The notes under the pieces are model-generated. The model was given only the letters and a program-made list of their open reading frames with translations. It was not told the origin of the DNA and searched no databases. 64,000 bases of DNA, from positions 1 to 64,000 of the forward strand of contig NZ_JACJVI010000013.1 in NCBI RefSeq assembly GCF_014237835.1, in the 5' to 3' direction. Made by a program: the position numbers and the translations under genes. This document shows positions 18,356 to 27,380 of this stretch, in pieces. Every line of letters begins with the position of its first letter. The first letter of the stretch is position 1. This stretch comes from Rhizobium sp. AQ_MP (GTDB lineage: Bacteria > Pseudomonadota > Alphaproteobacteria > Rhizobiales > Rhizobiaceae).

Positions 18356-19510
18356 TTAACCTATGTTGCACCAGTTTAGTGCGTCGCGGAGGTCCGCAAT
18401 GTCCACGATTACACTGAGGTGAGATGGATGATGACTGCTGCCCTGTACGCCTTTACTTGCAACCACGCTAACCCGTAGCCCTAGCTCCTCTAGCATTAGG
18501 CAGAAATACTCTGGAAAAACGTTTCGATCTTGGCAGATTATGATGATATTTGTGCCGGGCCTGCAAAATACGGCATTGGCGAGGGCGGCGCCAGCCATTG
18601 CGACCACAGTATTTGCGCTGTGGAATAATTCTCTCTGATCTGAGAAGGACATCTCTTCCGGGCTTATTGCAATGGCGCCGAAACCATCAAGGAAGGAGAT
18701 CACCTCATCCTGGTTTAATATAGTTCGGGCGATTTCGCCGTTTGGCGCTTGGTAGAACTTGCGCTTCACAAACAGTATATTCGTCGGGTCAGGCACCTGC
18801 CCCGGGTTGCTGCCCATGAGACGAATTTGAAGATCTTTAATGTAGGGTACATCATACACGGCTAGCCTAGCCGAATTCGGATCGTCCGGCGAGAATGAAG
18901 ACGCGACCGGCACGAGCAATTCGTTGAACAGGATAAGCTCGTTTGACGTCAGAACGATAATCTCTCGCTCCGGAAACAGCGTCCGAATAAATTGAGATTG
19001 CTGATATGAGCCTTCGGTGATGACCAGTGGCCATGTGCGGGTATCCGGGGCCGCTTCGTCTGCGATCAATGCCCGGATAAGGGTGTCGCACACGAAATGA
19101 AAATGGTTAAACGAATACCTAGATCCGATTAAAACCCCTCGTTTAACCTGCCGCTGTGGATTTAGAGTGGGGTTCACATTGAACGTCCACCCTGAACGAT
19201 GCCTCCCAAAAAACTCAGCATAGTTCCCCGCAGCGTTTCCAAGCGATACTTCCGGCAGTACAGCCCAGTGCGTCGCTCTATGTAACCAACCGCGAGTGAA
19301 TAGCGCTGCGCTTTGCCCGCTAACTAGGCAGTTCCTGACCGTGGCGATCGACCTGGCGGGAAGCTTGCGCTCAAGGTTCATCTCAAGCGAATGGGCGCCA
19401 AATATCTTTAACGGCTTGCAGGCAACAGTGGCTGGCGTAGTCAAGCTACGGTAGTCGCCTTGCCGTTTTATGCTGGCCAGGTTTTTGTTTTCGATAACGC
19501 AGGGTGACAT
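18356..19510 (-). CDS. Glycosyltransferase family 61 (DUF563) protein
   Basis: A 384-residue protein (439 if translation starts at a TTG at 19675). The core has the GT61 landmarks: GVLIGSRYSFNHFHFVCDTLIRAL (positionally the conserved N-[WYF]-xH-[FW] region), ILFVKRK, DEVISFLDGFGAIAI, and the C-terminal FHSANTVVAMAGAALANAVFCRPGTNIIII. GT61 enzymes add pentoses or hexoses to surface glycans in rhizobia; substrate unknown. AAGGA lies 10 bp before the ATG at 19510. Codon use and base composition look less GC-rich than the metabolic regions to the right. Confidence 0.8.
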   Translation of the reverse strand: MSPCVIENKNLASIKRQGDYRSLTTPATVACKPLKIFGAHSLEMNLERKLPARSIATVRNCLVSGQSAALFTRGWLHRATHWAVLPEVSLGNAAGNYAEFFGRHRSGWTFNVNPTLNPQRQVKRGVLIGSRYSFNHFHFVCDTLIRALIADEAAPDTRTWPLVITEGSYQQSQFIRTLFPEREIIVLTSNELILFNELLVPVASSFSPDDPNSARLAVYDVPYIKDLQIRLMGSNPGQVPDPTNILFVKRKFYQAPNGEIARTILNQDEVISFLDGFGAIAISPEEMSFSDQRELFHSANTVVAMAGAALANAVFCRPGTNIIIICQDRNVFPEYFCLMLEELGLRVSVVASKGVQGSSHHPSHLSVIVDIADLRDALNWCNIG

Positions 19511-19779
19511 CCCCCATCTGTCCTTATCACGCACTCTGTTCTTCGCGAGTGATAAGGTCCGGATAAAAATAAGTAAAGACTGCGCTATGGGTCTTCTCGT
19601 CGCTTCAACTTGCTGCACTCCCACCGGACTGGTCCGCAGCTTCCCGCTTAGTGGCGCCCGCACAAACTTTATCAAATACCCGTACGCGCAGATCGACTGA
19701 AAAGGCTTGGCCGCGTCAGAAGAGACGTCGGCCGGAGTGCAGTTGTCGAGGCTCTCGTGGTATCGGCGATGGTTGGGTA

Positions 19780-20920
19780 ATCCTCCCGTTTTTTACGGGG
19801 CTCCGCACTAGAAATCACGCGGCCATTTTCCGTTTCTGTGCGGGCGTTATGCCGCCCATGCCCATATTGGGCCGTTCGTTGTTATAGGTCCAAAGCCACT
19901 GCGTGGCGAATTCCTGTGCCTCCTCGTTGCTTTCGATGATGTTCTGGTCGAGCCATTCATGCCGGACGGTGCGGTTAAAGCGCTCGACATAGGCATTCTG
20001 TTGCGGCTTTCCGGGCTGGATGTGGTTCAAGGCAATCCCTTGTTTCTCTGCCCATTCCATGAGCTCGCCGCTGCCATATTCCGGGCCATTGCCCACCCGA
20101 ATGGCGTATGGCTTTCCTCGCCATTCGATGATCTGGCTCAAGCTACGGATCACGTGTTCAGCCGGTAGGGAAAAGTCCACCTCGATGCCGAGCCCCTCGC
20201 GGTTAAGTCATCCAGCACATTCAGCAGCCGAAACTGCCTGCTGTCCTCCAGGCGGTCTGCCATGAAGTCCATCGACCAGACCATGTTAGTTTGATCCGGG
20301 ACGGCCAGCGTATTGGGTTGTCTCGCTTCAAGCGCTTTCTTGGCTTAATCCGCAGCTTCAATTCCAGATCGCGGTATATCCGGTAGACATGTTTGTGAAT
20401 CCACAGATGCCCCTGGGTATTGCGCAGGTAAAGGAAGCAGAAGCCTAACCCCCGTTCTTCTTTGCTCGCGTCAGCCCAATGAGGAGATCGGCGATCTGTT
20501 CGTTCTCCTCATTCAGCTTGACGCTGTAACGATAGCAGGTCTCGCTGAACTCGAAAATGCGGCAGGCGAGCGCAATGCTCACCCCGCGCAACGCCAGCGC
20601 TTTCACGGCCATCTCCCGGCGTGGTGATGGCCGCGTCACTTTTTTCCCAGAGCCTCTTTGAGCAGTTCGGTCTGCAGGCTCATCTCGGCATACATATTTT
20701 TAGACGACGGTTCTCGTCTTCCAGAGCCTCATCTGACTGATCATCGAGGCGTCCATGCCCCCATATTTGTCCTGCCATTTGTAAAATGAGGCCCTACTCA
20801 TCCCTTGTTCCCGGCATAGCTCGGAACTGGAACACCACCTTCTGCCTGGCGCAGGATGGCCATGATCTGCGGTTCGATAAATCTGCTCGTCTTAATAAAA
20901 ATCTCCTCGATCATACAGCC
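19780..20920 (-). pseudogene. IS3-family insertion sequence remnant (orfA and orfB, both broken)
   Basis: Read on the minus strand from 20918: a frame-broken OrfA (FIEPQIMAILRQAE, then KWQDKYGGMDASMISQ, EDENRRLK), then OrfB starting at 20639 (MTRPSPRREMAVKALALRGVSIA) and continuing in other frames to the DDE catalytic core at 20180-19815. That core includes EVDFSLPAEHVIRSL, NGPEYGSGE, QPGKPQQNAYVERFNRTVRHEWLDQ and WTYNNERPNMGMGGITP. Several frameshifts, for example near 20205, 20345 and 20450, inactivate it. The 5' end of the element abuts the stop codon of the GNAT gene at 20931. Exact terminal repeats were not found. Confidence 0.85.
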
Positions 20921-20930
20921 TCAGAAAATT

Positions 20931-21917
20931 CTACTTTTGAAGCCCGCTAATTGGCGGGGGATTACCGTTTGACGATACGTCTGTGACCACTACCTCATAC
21001 ACATCGTGCACAACTGTGCTGCCACCGTATTCTTCCTTCTGGGTCACTAGTCCCTCGTTCAGGACCCAGCCGCCATTTTCATTGGAAATGCCGAAATCGA
21101 AATAGCCATGGGTATGGCTGTAGCGTTCGATCAGGAAGTCGAAGAGGCCATCGAGTGCGGCCACGTCACGGCCTTCGGGGCTTGCGGCAATATACTGGGC
21201 ATGTGCGACCGCTCCGGTTTCGAATGTCACCACACCGGCTAAGACCTTCCCATCTCTCGTGGCAATATAAAGCCTGATCTGCTCCGGAAAGCATTTCGCG
21301 AGCAGTCTAATTTCTTCGAGGCTATGGGTCGGCTTCACACCGTGACGCGCCTGTAGCGTCCCGACAAGAACGGACCAAAAATCGGCCCAGGCGGTGCTTT
21401 GGGCAAAAGCGACCCCCGCCTTCACGGCTTTCTTCACACCCCGGTCCCGCCGCTTCGAACGGGTGCCTGCACACCTGTAATCAATGGTGGTAGTCACATC
21501 GCGCCGTATGAGACGGGCACCGTGCCGGAAGAGCGCATAAAGATCCTCTTGGCAGGGCGAACGATGATAGATGAAAGGAAGGCTCTTGTAGACAATGCGT
21601 TCCACGGATTGTTGACGCAATTCCTCCATCAAAAGATCCCACATGGCGAGCATCCGCATCGAGGTTACTCGCTGGTCACATATAAAGCCGCCGAAGGTGA
21701 GCCCCTGATGGGAAAAGAACGTGTTGCCCGAAACATTGCCCGGCAGAAGGGCAAGGGGCTTTCCGTCCTCCAGGAACATGAAGGAACAATCGGAAAATCG
21801 GTCGGCATGGTAATCCATGAAGCCGCGATCGAAGAGCAGATGCCCGTTTTTCGCGTCCGCATTGACCCGGTTCCAGACCTCCTTCTGATCAGGCCGATAG
21901 TCCAGGATCTCGATCAT
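20931..21917 (-). CDS. GNAT-superfamily (FemAB-like) acyltransferase
   Basis: A 328-residue protein with the double-GNAT layout of FemAB-like acyltransferases: LFDRGFMDYHADRF near the N-terminus, a KAVKAGVAF-type middle, and the C-terminal half with GKVLAGVVTFETGAVAHAQYIA and YFDFGISNENGGWVLNEGL. Proteins of this group in polysaccharide loci acylate amino sugars or peptides; the acceptor here may be the 3-aminosugar made by the downstream-encoded FdtB. Its start overlaps the stop of the upstream NeuD-like gene by four bases (ATGA). The stop codon TAG lies right at the edge of the IS3 remnant, so the natural C-terminus may have been replaced. Confidence 0.75.
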   Translation of the reverse strand: MIEILDYRPDQKEVWNRVNADAKNGHLLFDRGFMDYHADRFSDCSFMFLEDGKPLALLPGNVSGNTFFSHQGLTFGGFICDQRVTSMRMLAMWDLLMEELRQQSVERIVYKSLPFIYHRSPCQEDLYALFRHGARLIRRDVTTTIDYRCAGTRSKRRDRGVKKAVKAGVAFAQSTAWADFWSVLVGTLQARHGVKPTHSLEEIRLLAKCFPEQIRLYIATRDGKVLAGVVTFETGAVAHAQYIAASPEGRDVAALDGLFDFLIERYSHTHGYFDFGISNENGGWVLNEGLVTQKEEYGGSTVVHDVYEVVVTDVSSNGNPPPISGLQK

Positions 21918-22606
21918 TCGTCGCGCACCCGGCAGAATCGCGTGGCAGCAATCTTCCGCGGCTCTGCAGGGTTGCCCTGATAGATCGTGTTGGCGACGGT
22001 GGAGGATGCGATGGAAGTCGACATGGCGATGTAATTGTCCTCGGCAATATCCACATTGTTGCCGACGGCGGCATTTACACCGATATAGGAGTGGATACCG
22101 ACCCGGCAGAAACCGGATATCACCACATGCGAGGTCACGAAGACATGATCCTCGATGGTGGACCGATGGCCGATGTGATTGCCGCTCCAGAGAATGACAT
22201 TATTGCCGACGGTGACGAAGGCCTGCAGCGTATTGTCTTCCAGAATGAAGCAGTTATCGCCGATTTTCACATTGTGCCAGACAAAGGCCCGCGAACTGAC
22301 GTAGCTCGCCATCTGATAACCACGCGCCTTCATGTCCCGGTAATGGCGCGCGCGCACCCGGTTGAGCTGGGCATCGCCGATGGCGACGAAAGCGGCCACC
22401 TGATCCTTCGGAAAATGCTGCTCCACCGTTTCGATGTCGACCAGAGGCAGGCCCTCGAACCGGTCACCAATGATGTAGTCCCGCCCGATTGCAAAACCCA
22501 CCGGCTGGTAACCGGAATCATGAGTGAAATACTCATGGGCCATCGAAGCGATTTCGCCATTGCCGACGATCATCAATGGTTTTTTTCCCTCAGCAACGTC
22601 AATCAT
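21914..22606 (-). CDS. NeuD/PglD-like sugar acyltransferase with left-handed beta-helix
   Basis: A 230-residue protein. Residues 9-80 form a Rossmann-like PglD N-domain (KPLMIVGNGEIASMAHEYF, GLPLVDIETVEQHFP), and residues 105-215 carry imperfect hexapeptide repeats (NVKIGDNCFILEDNTL, VGNNVILWSGNHIGHRSTI, VGIHSYIGVNAAVGNNVDI) of the acetyl-CoA-dependent left-handed beta-helix family. Likely N-acetylates an amino sugar nucleotide; the adjacent FdtA-FdtB fusion makes it a good candidate for the third step to a 3-acylamino-3,6-dideoxyhexose. Start overlaps the methyltransferase stop by four bases. Confidence 0.82.
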   Translation of the reverse strand: MIDVAEGKKPLMIVGNGEIASMAHEYFTHDSGYQPVGFAIGRDYIIGDRFEGLPLVDIETVEQHFPKDQVAAFVAIGDAQLNRVRARHYRDMKARGYQMASYVSSRAFVWHNVKIGDNCFILEDNTLQAFVTVGNNVILWSGNHIGHRSTIEDHVFVTSHVVISGFCRVGIHSYIGVNAAVGNNVDIAEDNYIAMSTSIASSTVANTIYQGNPAEPRKIAATRFCRVRDE

Positions 22607-23382
22607 GGCTTCCTCACAAGTAGATCATCACGCCGGTTGGCCATTGGAAGAGTTGAAGGCTGGGGCACCAGATAGGCATCGCAGCCGTGTGAATGGGCTC
22701 TTGTCATTAGCCCTAGAAGAACACTGTCATCGATCATATTCTGTCCGCTGCCGATGGAGGGAAGGGTCGGCAGGTCGTCACTACCGGTGAAGTTCCGGTG
22801 AAACTGAATGCCTCCTTCACTGAGAAAGAAGCGCTTGCGCTTAGATGCATTGGGAATGTCCCCAAACATAACTTCGCCGCCCTCGACCAGCATGTCGATA
22901 ACTATATCCATCACGCGAAACGGATTGGCTTCCACAAAGAGATACTGCAGCACACTGTAGCTCAGCACCGCGTGGACGGGCCCGCCGGCCGCAGTGCGAA
23001 CGGCCTCGACATTGCCGGGGAAAAACCCGTTCACCTTGCGCACATGCGGTGCATCCGGCAGCTGGTCCAGCATCTCCTGGGAATCGACCAGAATGAGCAC
23101 ATGCCCGTTGCGGGCACACAGATCGATTAGCATGCGGGGCAAATTTGCGCAGCCGGGCCCGATGTCCACTATCACCTTGTTGGTTTCACGCAGGCAGGGG
23201 AGCTTCCGGCAGATATCTTCGAAGATCGCCTGTTCGAACTTCTCCCGATAGGCGGCGGGGAAACCGATCCTTTCATGGACCGTTAGATGCGGATTAGAGG
23301 CAAGTTTGCGGAAGCCCTCATAATCCAGTTCCACTGCAGCCAGGTTGATATTCTTCGAAGTCGCAAGATCTTCTTTTTTCAT
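22603..23382 (-). CDS. Class I SAM-dependent methyltransferase-like protein
   Basis: A 259-residue protein with the Rossmann motif I (KVIVDIGPGCANLPRML, near residues 69-86), an acidic motif II (VLILVDSQEML) and a motif III-like HAVLSYSVLQYLF. This pattern is typical of small-molecule or sugar methyltransferases. It lies in a minus-strand operon between the acyltransferases and the FdtA-FdtB gene, suggesting action on the same sugar or on its precursor. No specific substrate can be named. Confidence 0.72.
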   Translation of the reverse strand: MKKEDLATSKNINLAAVELDYEGFRKLASNPHLTVHERIGFPAAYREKFEQAIFEDICRKLPCLRETNKVIVDIGPGCANLPRMLIDLCARNGHVLILVDSQEMLDQLPDAPHVRKVNGFFPGNVEAVRTAAGGPVHAVLSYSVLQYLFVEANPFRVMDIVIDMLVEGGEVMFGDIPNASKRKRFFLSEGGIQFHRNFTGSDDLPTLPSIGSGQNMIDDSVLLGLMTRAHSHGCDAYLVPQPSTLPMANRRDDLLVRKP

Positions 23383-23406
23383 AGTTATGTGCCCTTGGCT
23401 TCGCCG

Positions 23407-24954
23407 TCACCTTCTGAAAAAATCGCATGTCTTCTCGATAACATAATCGATTTCTGCATCAGAATGCAGGGCATCCAGCGGCAGGCTCAGAACGGTTTGG
23501 GCAAGATTTTCTGCGATGGGAAAGCCCTTCGGATCGTAGCCGAGATATGCGAAGCACTTCTGGTGATGGATCGGCAGGGGATAGTGAATATTGGTACCAA
23601 TGCTGGCGGCTTGAAGCCAGGCTTCCAAATCAACCCGCCGGCCGTCCAACACCTGTATGGCAAAGACGTGCCAGACCGGTTCCGCCCAGTTACGCACAGC
23701 AGGTAGGCGCAGTCCTTCTATACCATGCAGCCCGTCCAGATAGCGACGGGCCAGCTCGTCCCTGCGCCCATTCCACGCGTCAAGCCGTTTTAGGGTGACC
23801 GACAACAGCGCCGCCTGCATGGGATCGAGACGCGAATTGATGCCTAGGTCGTTGTGATGGTATTTGCGCGAGGCGCCGTAATTGCCAAGCTGTTTGACCT
23901 TGGCGACCAGTGCAGCGTCGTTTGACGTCACGCCGCCGCCATCGCCGAAGGCACCCAAGTTCTTCGTCGGATAGAAGCTGAAGGCGGCCGCATGGCCTAG
24001 GGAGCCGCAACGACGACCCTTATAGCGGGCGCCGTGGGCTTGCGCCGCATCTTCGAGAACCCACAGGCCGTGCCGTTCCGCAATTGCCATAAGCGGATCC
24101 ATGTCGACCGGGTGCCCATACAGATGAACCGGGATGATCGCTTTGGTTTTCGGCGTGATCGCAGCCTCTACCTTTGATACATCTATGACAGCGGTATCCT
24201 GCTCCACATCTACCAGGACCGGGCTGGCCCCGGTTCGGGCTACAGCCAAGGCGGTGGCCACGAATGTATGAGCGGGCACAATCACCTCGTCCCCCGCACA
24301 AATATTCCAGGCCCTGAGCGTGAGCTCCAGCGCATCGTAGCCGTTGGCCACGCCCACCGCCTTTTCCGCTTCGGAATAGCGAGCAAAAGATGTCTCGAAT
24401 TCCTCAACCAACGAGCCGCCAATGAAAGTGCCGGAATCGAAGGTCCGGTCAACCGCAGCCTGGAGATCGGCGCGCATATCCGACACATGCCGCCCCAGGT
24501 CGATGTAAGGAACACGGTTGACCGCGGAAGGCATGCTGTAGGCGAGGAATTCCGCATAGTCGCGTATATAGTCGTCCTCTTCGTAGTAGTCTGAGGCGAG
24601 CACGGCGATTAGGCAGTCCTCGCTGAAATCGTACAGATCGCGCCAGTAGCCCGCCGGCACCACAAGGGCCTTGTCACAGTTTTCCAGGCGGAATTCATGA
24701 ACCCTCCCAAGACCTTCTAGCTTGATCGTGACGGCACCGCGCATTACCACGAAGCACTGCTTCAAGCGCTTGTGAGCGTGGCCGCCTCGGTTGCTCGCGC
24801 ACGCAAGGTCGGTCATAAAATAGATCCGCCTGAAATCGAACCCGACCTCTTTGAGGCCCTCGATGATGCCGAGGGTTCCTCGTGCATCCTTGATAATTTT
24901 GACCTCGACAATGTGCGGCTCGCCGGCACTGGACAAATGCAATTCACTCTTCAT
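23407..24954 (-). CDS. Fused 3,4-ketoisomerase (FdtA type) and PLP aminotransferase (FdtB type)
   Basis: A 515-residue fusion for dTDP-3-amino-3,6-dideoxyhexose synthesis. Residues 12-140 are an FdtA/WxcM-like cupin with the catalytic histidines in GGHAHK (His59, His61). Residues 148-515 are a DegT/DnrJ/EryC1/StrS sugar aminotransferase (VPYIDLGRHV at its start, VANGYDALELTL, EDAAQAHGARYKG, and SFYPTKNLGAFGDGG with PLP lysine Lys331). It would convert dTDP-4-keto-6-deoxyglucose to the 3-keto isomer and transaminate it, giving Fuc3N or Qui3N. The ATG at 24954 has AGAGG at good spacing; a GTG six codons upstream is less likely. The two activities are more often encoded by separate genes. Confidence 0.9.
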   Translation of the reverse strand: MKSELHLSSAGEPHIVEVKIIKDARGTLGIIEGLKEVGFDFRRIYFMTDLACASNRGGHAHKRLKQCFVVMRGAVTIKLEGLGRVHEFRLENCDKALVVPAGYWRDLYDFSEDCLIAVLASDYYEEDDYIRDYAEFLAYSMPSAVNRVPYIDLGRHVSDMRADLQAAVDRTFDSGTFIGGSLVEEFETSFARYSEAEKAVGVANGYDALELTLRAWNICAGDEVIVPAHTFVATALAVARTGASPVLVDVEQDTAVIDVSKVEAAITPKTKAIIPVHLYGHPVDMDPLMAIAERHGLWVLEDAAQAHGARYKGRRCGSLGHAAAFSFYPTKNLGAFGDGGGVTSNDAALVAKVKQLGNYGASRKYHHNDLGINSRLDPMQAALLSVTLKRLDAWNGRRDELARRYLDGLHGIEGLRLPAVRNWAEPVWHVFAIQVLDGRRVDLEAWLQAASIGTNIHYPLPIHHQKCFAYLGYDPKGFPIAENLAQTVLSLPLDALHSDAEIDYVIEKTCDFFRR

Positions 24955-25134
24955 CACATACCTCTTGCCCACCGTTCAGCGGGCGGAAACTCTAAAACAG
25001 CGAACCGGATTTTCGCCGCACATGGTCTTCAAGCAGCAGGGTGGCTCAGCACCGCCCCGGTATCCCGTTAAAGCTAATGCATTGGCGGCATGCGCGCCAG
25101 GCGGCCCTTTTCAAAAGGAATGCCTGTCCGCGCC

Positions 25135-26058
25135 TCATATCCCGGTAGCGCCGAAAAGATCAGTCTTTTCCTCTTCCAGCACTCGGCGCAGATAGCCCCG
25201 GTAGCTAGAACTGGAAATGTTGGACAGGTGGGCCAGCAGATGCTCCGACGAAATCAGGCCCGACCGATAGGCGACCTCCTCCGGGCAATAAACTTTCAGG
25301 CCTTGACGCTTTTCGATGGCATGCAGAAAGTTCCCGGCCTCCATGATCGCTTCTGGTGTTCCCGTATCAAGCCAGGCCGTTCCACGACCGAGCTTGATCG
25401 CTTTTAGCCTCTTACCCTCTATATACTGGCGATGAACATCCGTGATCTCCAGTTCGTTGCGCGGTGATGGCATGACCTGTCGCGCGTAGCTCGGAACATC
25501 GCCGGGGAAAAAATAGACGCCGATGGACGCCCAGGTTGACTTCGGTGCTGCCGGCTTTTCCACCACTTCGATCACGCTGCCTTGGGGGCCGAACGTGATT
25601 ACGCCAAAGTTTTGCGGATCAGATACGCGATACCCGAAAATGGCTGCAGCATTTTCTTCAATTACGGTTCTCTTCGCCTCTGCCATGGCTTGACGCACAT
25701 CCTGCCCGAAGAGAATATTGTCACCAAGAAGGAAGCACACCGGGCTGCCGGCTAGGAATTCCTCCGATAGGATCAGGCCTTCCGCAATTCCCCGAGGGTC
25801 CGCCTGCGTCATGTAGGAAAATTTGGCACCGAACTGCTCGCCTGTGCCGAGAAGGCGTTGCATGGCGCCAAGGTCTTCCGGATTGGTGATGAACAGAATT
25901 TCGGTGATTTTCTGCAGCAGGAGCAGTGACAGAGGATAATGGATCATAGGTTTGTCAAACACAGGTAGCAACTGCTTGCAGGCGACCAGGGTAGATGGAT
26001 AAAGCCTTGTACCCTTGCCTCCGGACAGCACAACGCCCTTTAGGGGGAGGTCGGACAT
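25135..26058 (-). CDS. rfbA: Glucose-1-phosphate thymidylyltransferase (RmlA)
   Basis: Makes dTDP-glucose from glucose 1-phosphate and dTTP. The 307-residue protein is of normal RmlA length and has LSGGKGTRLYPSTLVACKQLLPV at residues 11-33, LLGDNILFG with the metal-binding Asp, GYRVSDPQNFGVITF, VEKPAAPKSTWA, and the C-terminal YCPEEVAYRSGLIS. GGAGC precedes the ATG. It supplies RmlB (at 5843) and then the FdtA-FdtB fusion downstream. A 180-bp gap separates it from the fusion gene. Confidence 0.95.
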   Translation of the reverse strand: MSDLPLKGVVLSGGKGTRLYPSTLVACKQLLPVFDKPMIHYPLSLLLLQKITEILFITNPEDLGAMQRLLGTGEQFGAKFSYMTQADPRGIAEGLILSEEFLAGSPVCFLLGDNILFGQDVRQAMAEAKRTVIEENAAAIFGYRVSDPQNFGVITFGPQGSVIEVVEKPAAPKSTWASIGVYFFPGDVPSYARQVMPSPRNELEITDVHRQYIEGKRLKAIKLGRGTAWLDTGTPEAIMEAGNFLHAIEKRQGLKVYCPEEVAYRSGLISSEHLLAHLSNISSSSYRGYLRRVLEEEKTDLFGATGI

Positions 26059-26444
26059 GGAATATGCTCCTTCATTGCTTAATCTTCTTCGTAAGGCGAC
26101 ATTCAGTAGTATTCAAATGCTCATTTGCTTATCCTAAAGATCGTCTTGCTGTATCATACACCCGTCCTTACGTGACATGCCTGATGCTCCCGAAAATGGT
26201 CAAGCCCCTTAAGATCTGCCCCTGGGCGGTGTGCCTCACGAAAATTGATCCCTTTTGAGATTTTGCTTATGAGCCTGGGAGGGTTCTTGAATTGGGATGG
26301 GAGAAGATACAGCAGAAGAGATCCTCGCCAAGTTCTGCCAGGTTGATAAGTTGATTGGACAGGGCAAAGCGAAGAGGCGATCCGATAGCGTGCGGGAAGA
26401 CACATGCTAACGCTCCGAGCCGCATACAGTAGCCTAGAAAGCAA
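26059..26444. other. 386-bp intergenic region, no gene recognised
   Basis: No protein-like frame was found. The region separates the rmlA operon from the upstream QuiNAc gene set and is moderately AT-rich, so it probably carries the rmlA promoter; no clear -35/-10 pair or repeat could be fixed. Confidence 0.4.
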
Positions 26445-27380
26445 CTAGGATAAGCGCCCAAAGGCACTTGTCATCCTTAAGGCCTCTCGAACTTCGTGCG
26501 GTTGGTGCCAGCCGAGCGAACTCCGCGTGCTACTGTCATCGATCTCAAGTGATGTCATAAGGCGCTTAACGCTGGCTTCTAGTCCAAACATCCACCCTGC
26601 TCTGTATAGAATAATTTCCGCTAAGGGCCAGCTCCTCAGCTTCTTGCCCTCGGCTCTAGCAATCTCATCCATTAAGCGGTGCGTGGAGACAGGCTGTCCG
26701 TCGCTCACCAGGAAGTGTTTATTTTTTGCTTTCGGGTGTCCGAGGACGTGCATCAGGAAGTCCGTTAGATTTCCAACATAAATGAGTGATCGCTTATTGT
26801 TTATATTCGCAAAAACGGACGGAATTCCGTAATTTACCCATTTGGTGAGGGTTCTGAAGTTGCCCCCTACACCGGGGCCGTAGACGAGCGGCGGGCGGAC
26901 GACAGTAATCTCTATTCCAGTCTCACTTGCCACCTTCCAAAGCTCTGCCTCGGCTTCTGCTTTGGAGATAGCATAGGGATCTTGCGGGTTCGGTCGGTCA
27001 GAATTCTTGAAAGGTCTGCCTGGTTCGGTTTTTTCCCCATTAACCTTGATGGTGCTCATGAAGATGAAGCGCTTCACGCCTGCTTTCGCGGACTGTCTAG
27101 CCAAGTTTATGGTCGTAGCAACGTTTGCCAACCGAAAGGCCGCTAACGGATCGGCATCAGTCTCTCGCATGACATGTACCCTTGCTGCAAGGTGAACGAC
27201 GGTCTCCACGTCATCCAGGTATGGCCGCCAGTCGGTGGCAGGCGCATAAGATCCGATCTTGATAGAACCCTGGTGTTCGCTCCGACTGACGGGTCTGATC
27301 GGCATGTTACGGCTTCTCATGTCCGCTACCAAATGCGAACCAACAAAACCCGATGCCCCTGTAATTAGTGTTAGTCCCAT
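26445..27380 (-). CDS. NDP-sugar 4-reductase of the WreQ/WbpV type (SDR family)
   Basis: A 311-residue extended SDR with ITGASGFVG at residues 6-14, VHLAARVHVM, the serine in FMSTIKVNGE and the Tyr/Lys pair in YAISKAEAE. These features are typical of enzymes that reduce UDP-2-acetamido-4-keto-6-deoxyglucose to UDP-QuiNAc (WreQ in Rhizobium etli, WbpV in Pseudomonas aeruginosa) and of UDP-glucose 4-epimerase relatives. Its start lies 10 bp inside the 3' end of the adjacent WreV-like gene, so the two are translationally coupled and probably consecutive in the pathway. Confidence 0.82.
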   Translation of the reverse strand: MGLTLITGASGFVGSHLVADMRSRNMPIRPVSRSEHQGSIKIGSYAPATDWRPYLDDVETVVHLAARVHVMRETDADPLAAFRLANVATTINLARQSAKAGVKRFIFMSTIKVNGEKTEPGRPFKNSDRPNPQDPYAISKAEAEAELWKVASETGIEITVVRPPLVYGPGVGGNFRTLTKWVNYGIPSVFANINNKRSLIYVGNLTDFLMHVLGHPKAKNKHFLVSDGQPVSTHRLMDEIARAEGKKLRSWPLAEIILYRAGWMFGLEASVKRLMTSLEIDDSSTRSSLGWHQPHEVREALRMTSAFGRLS

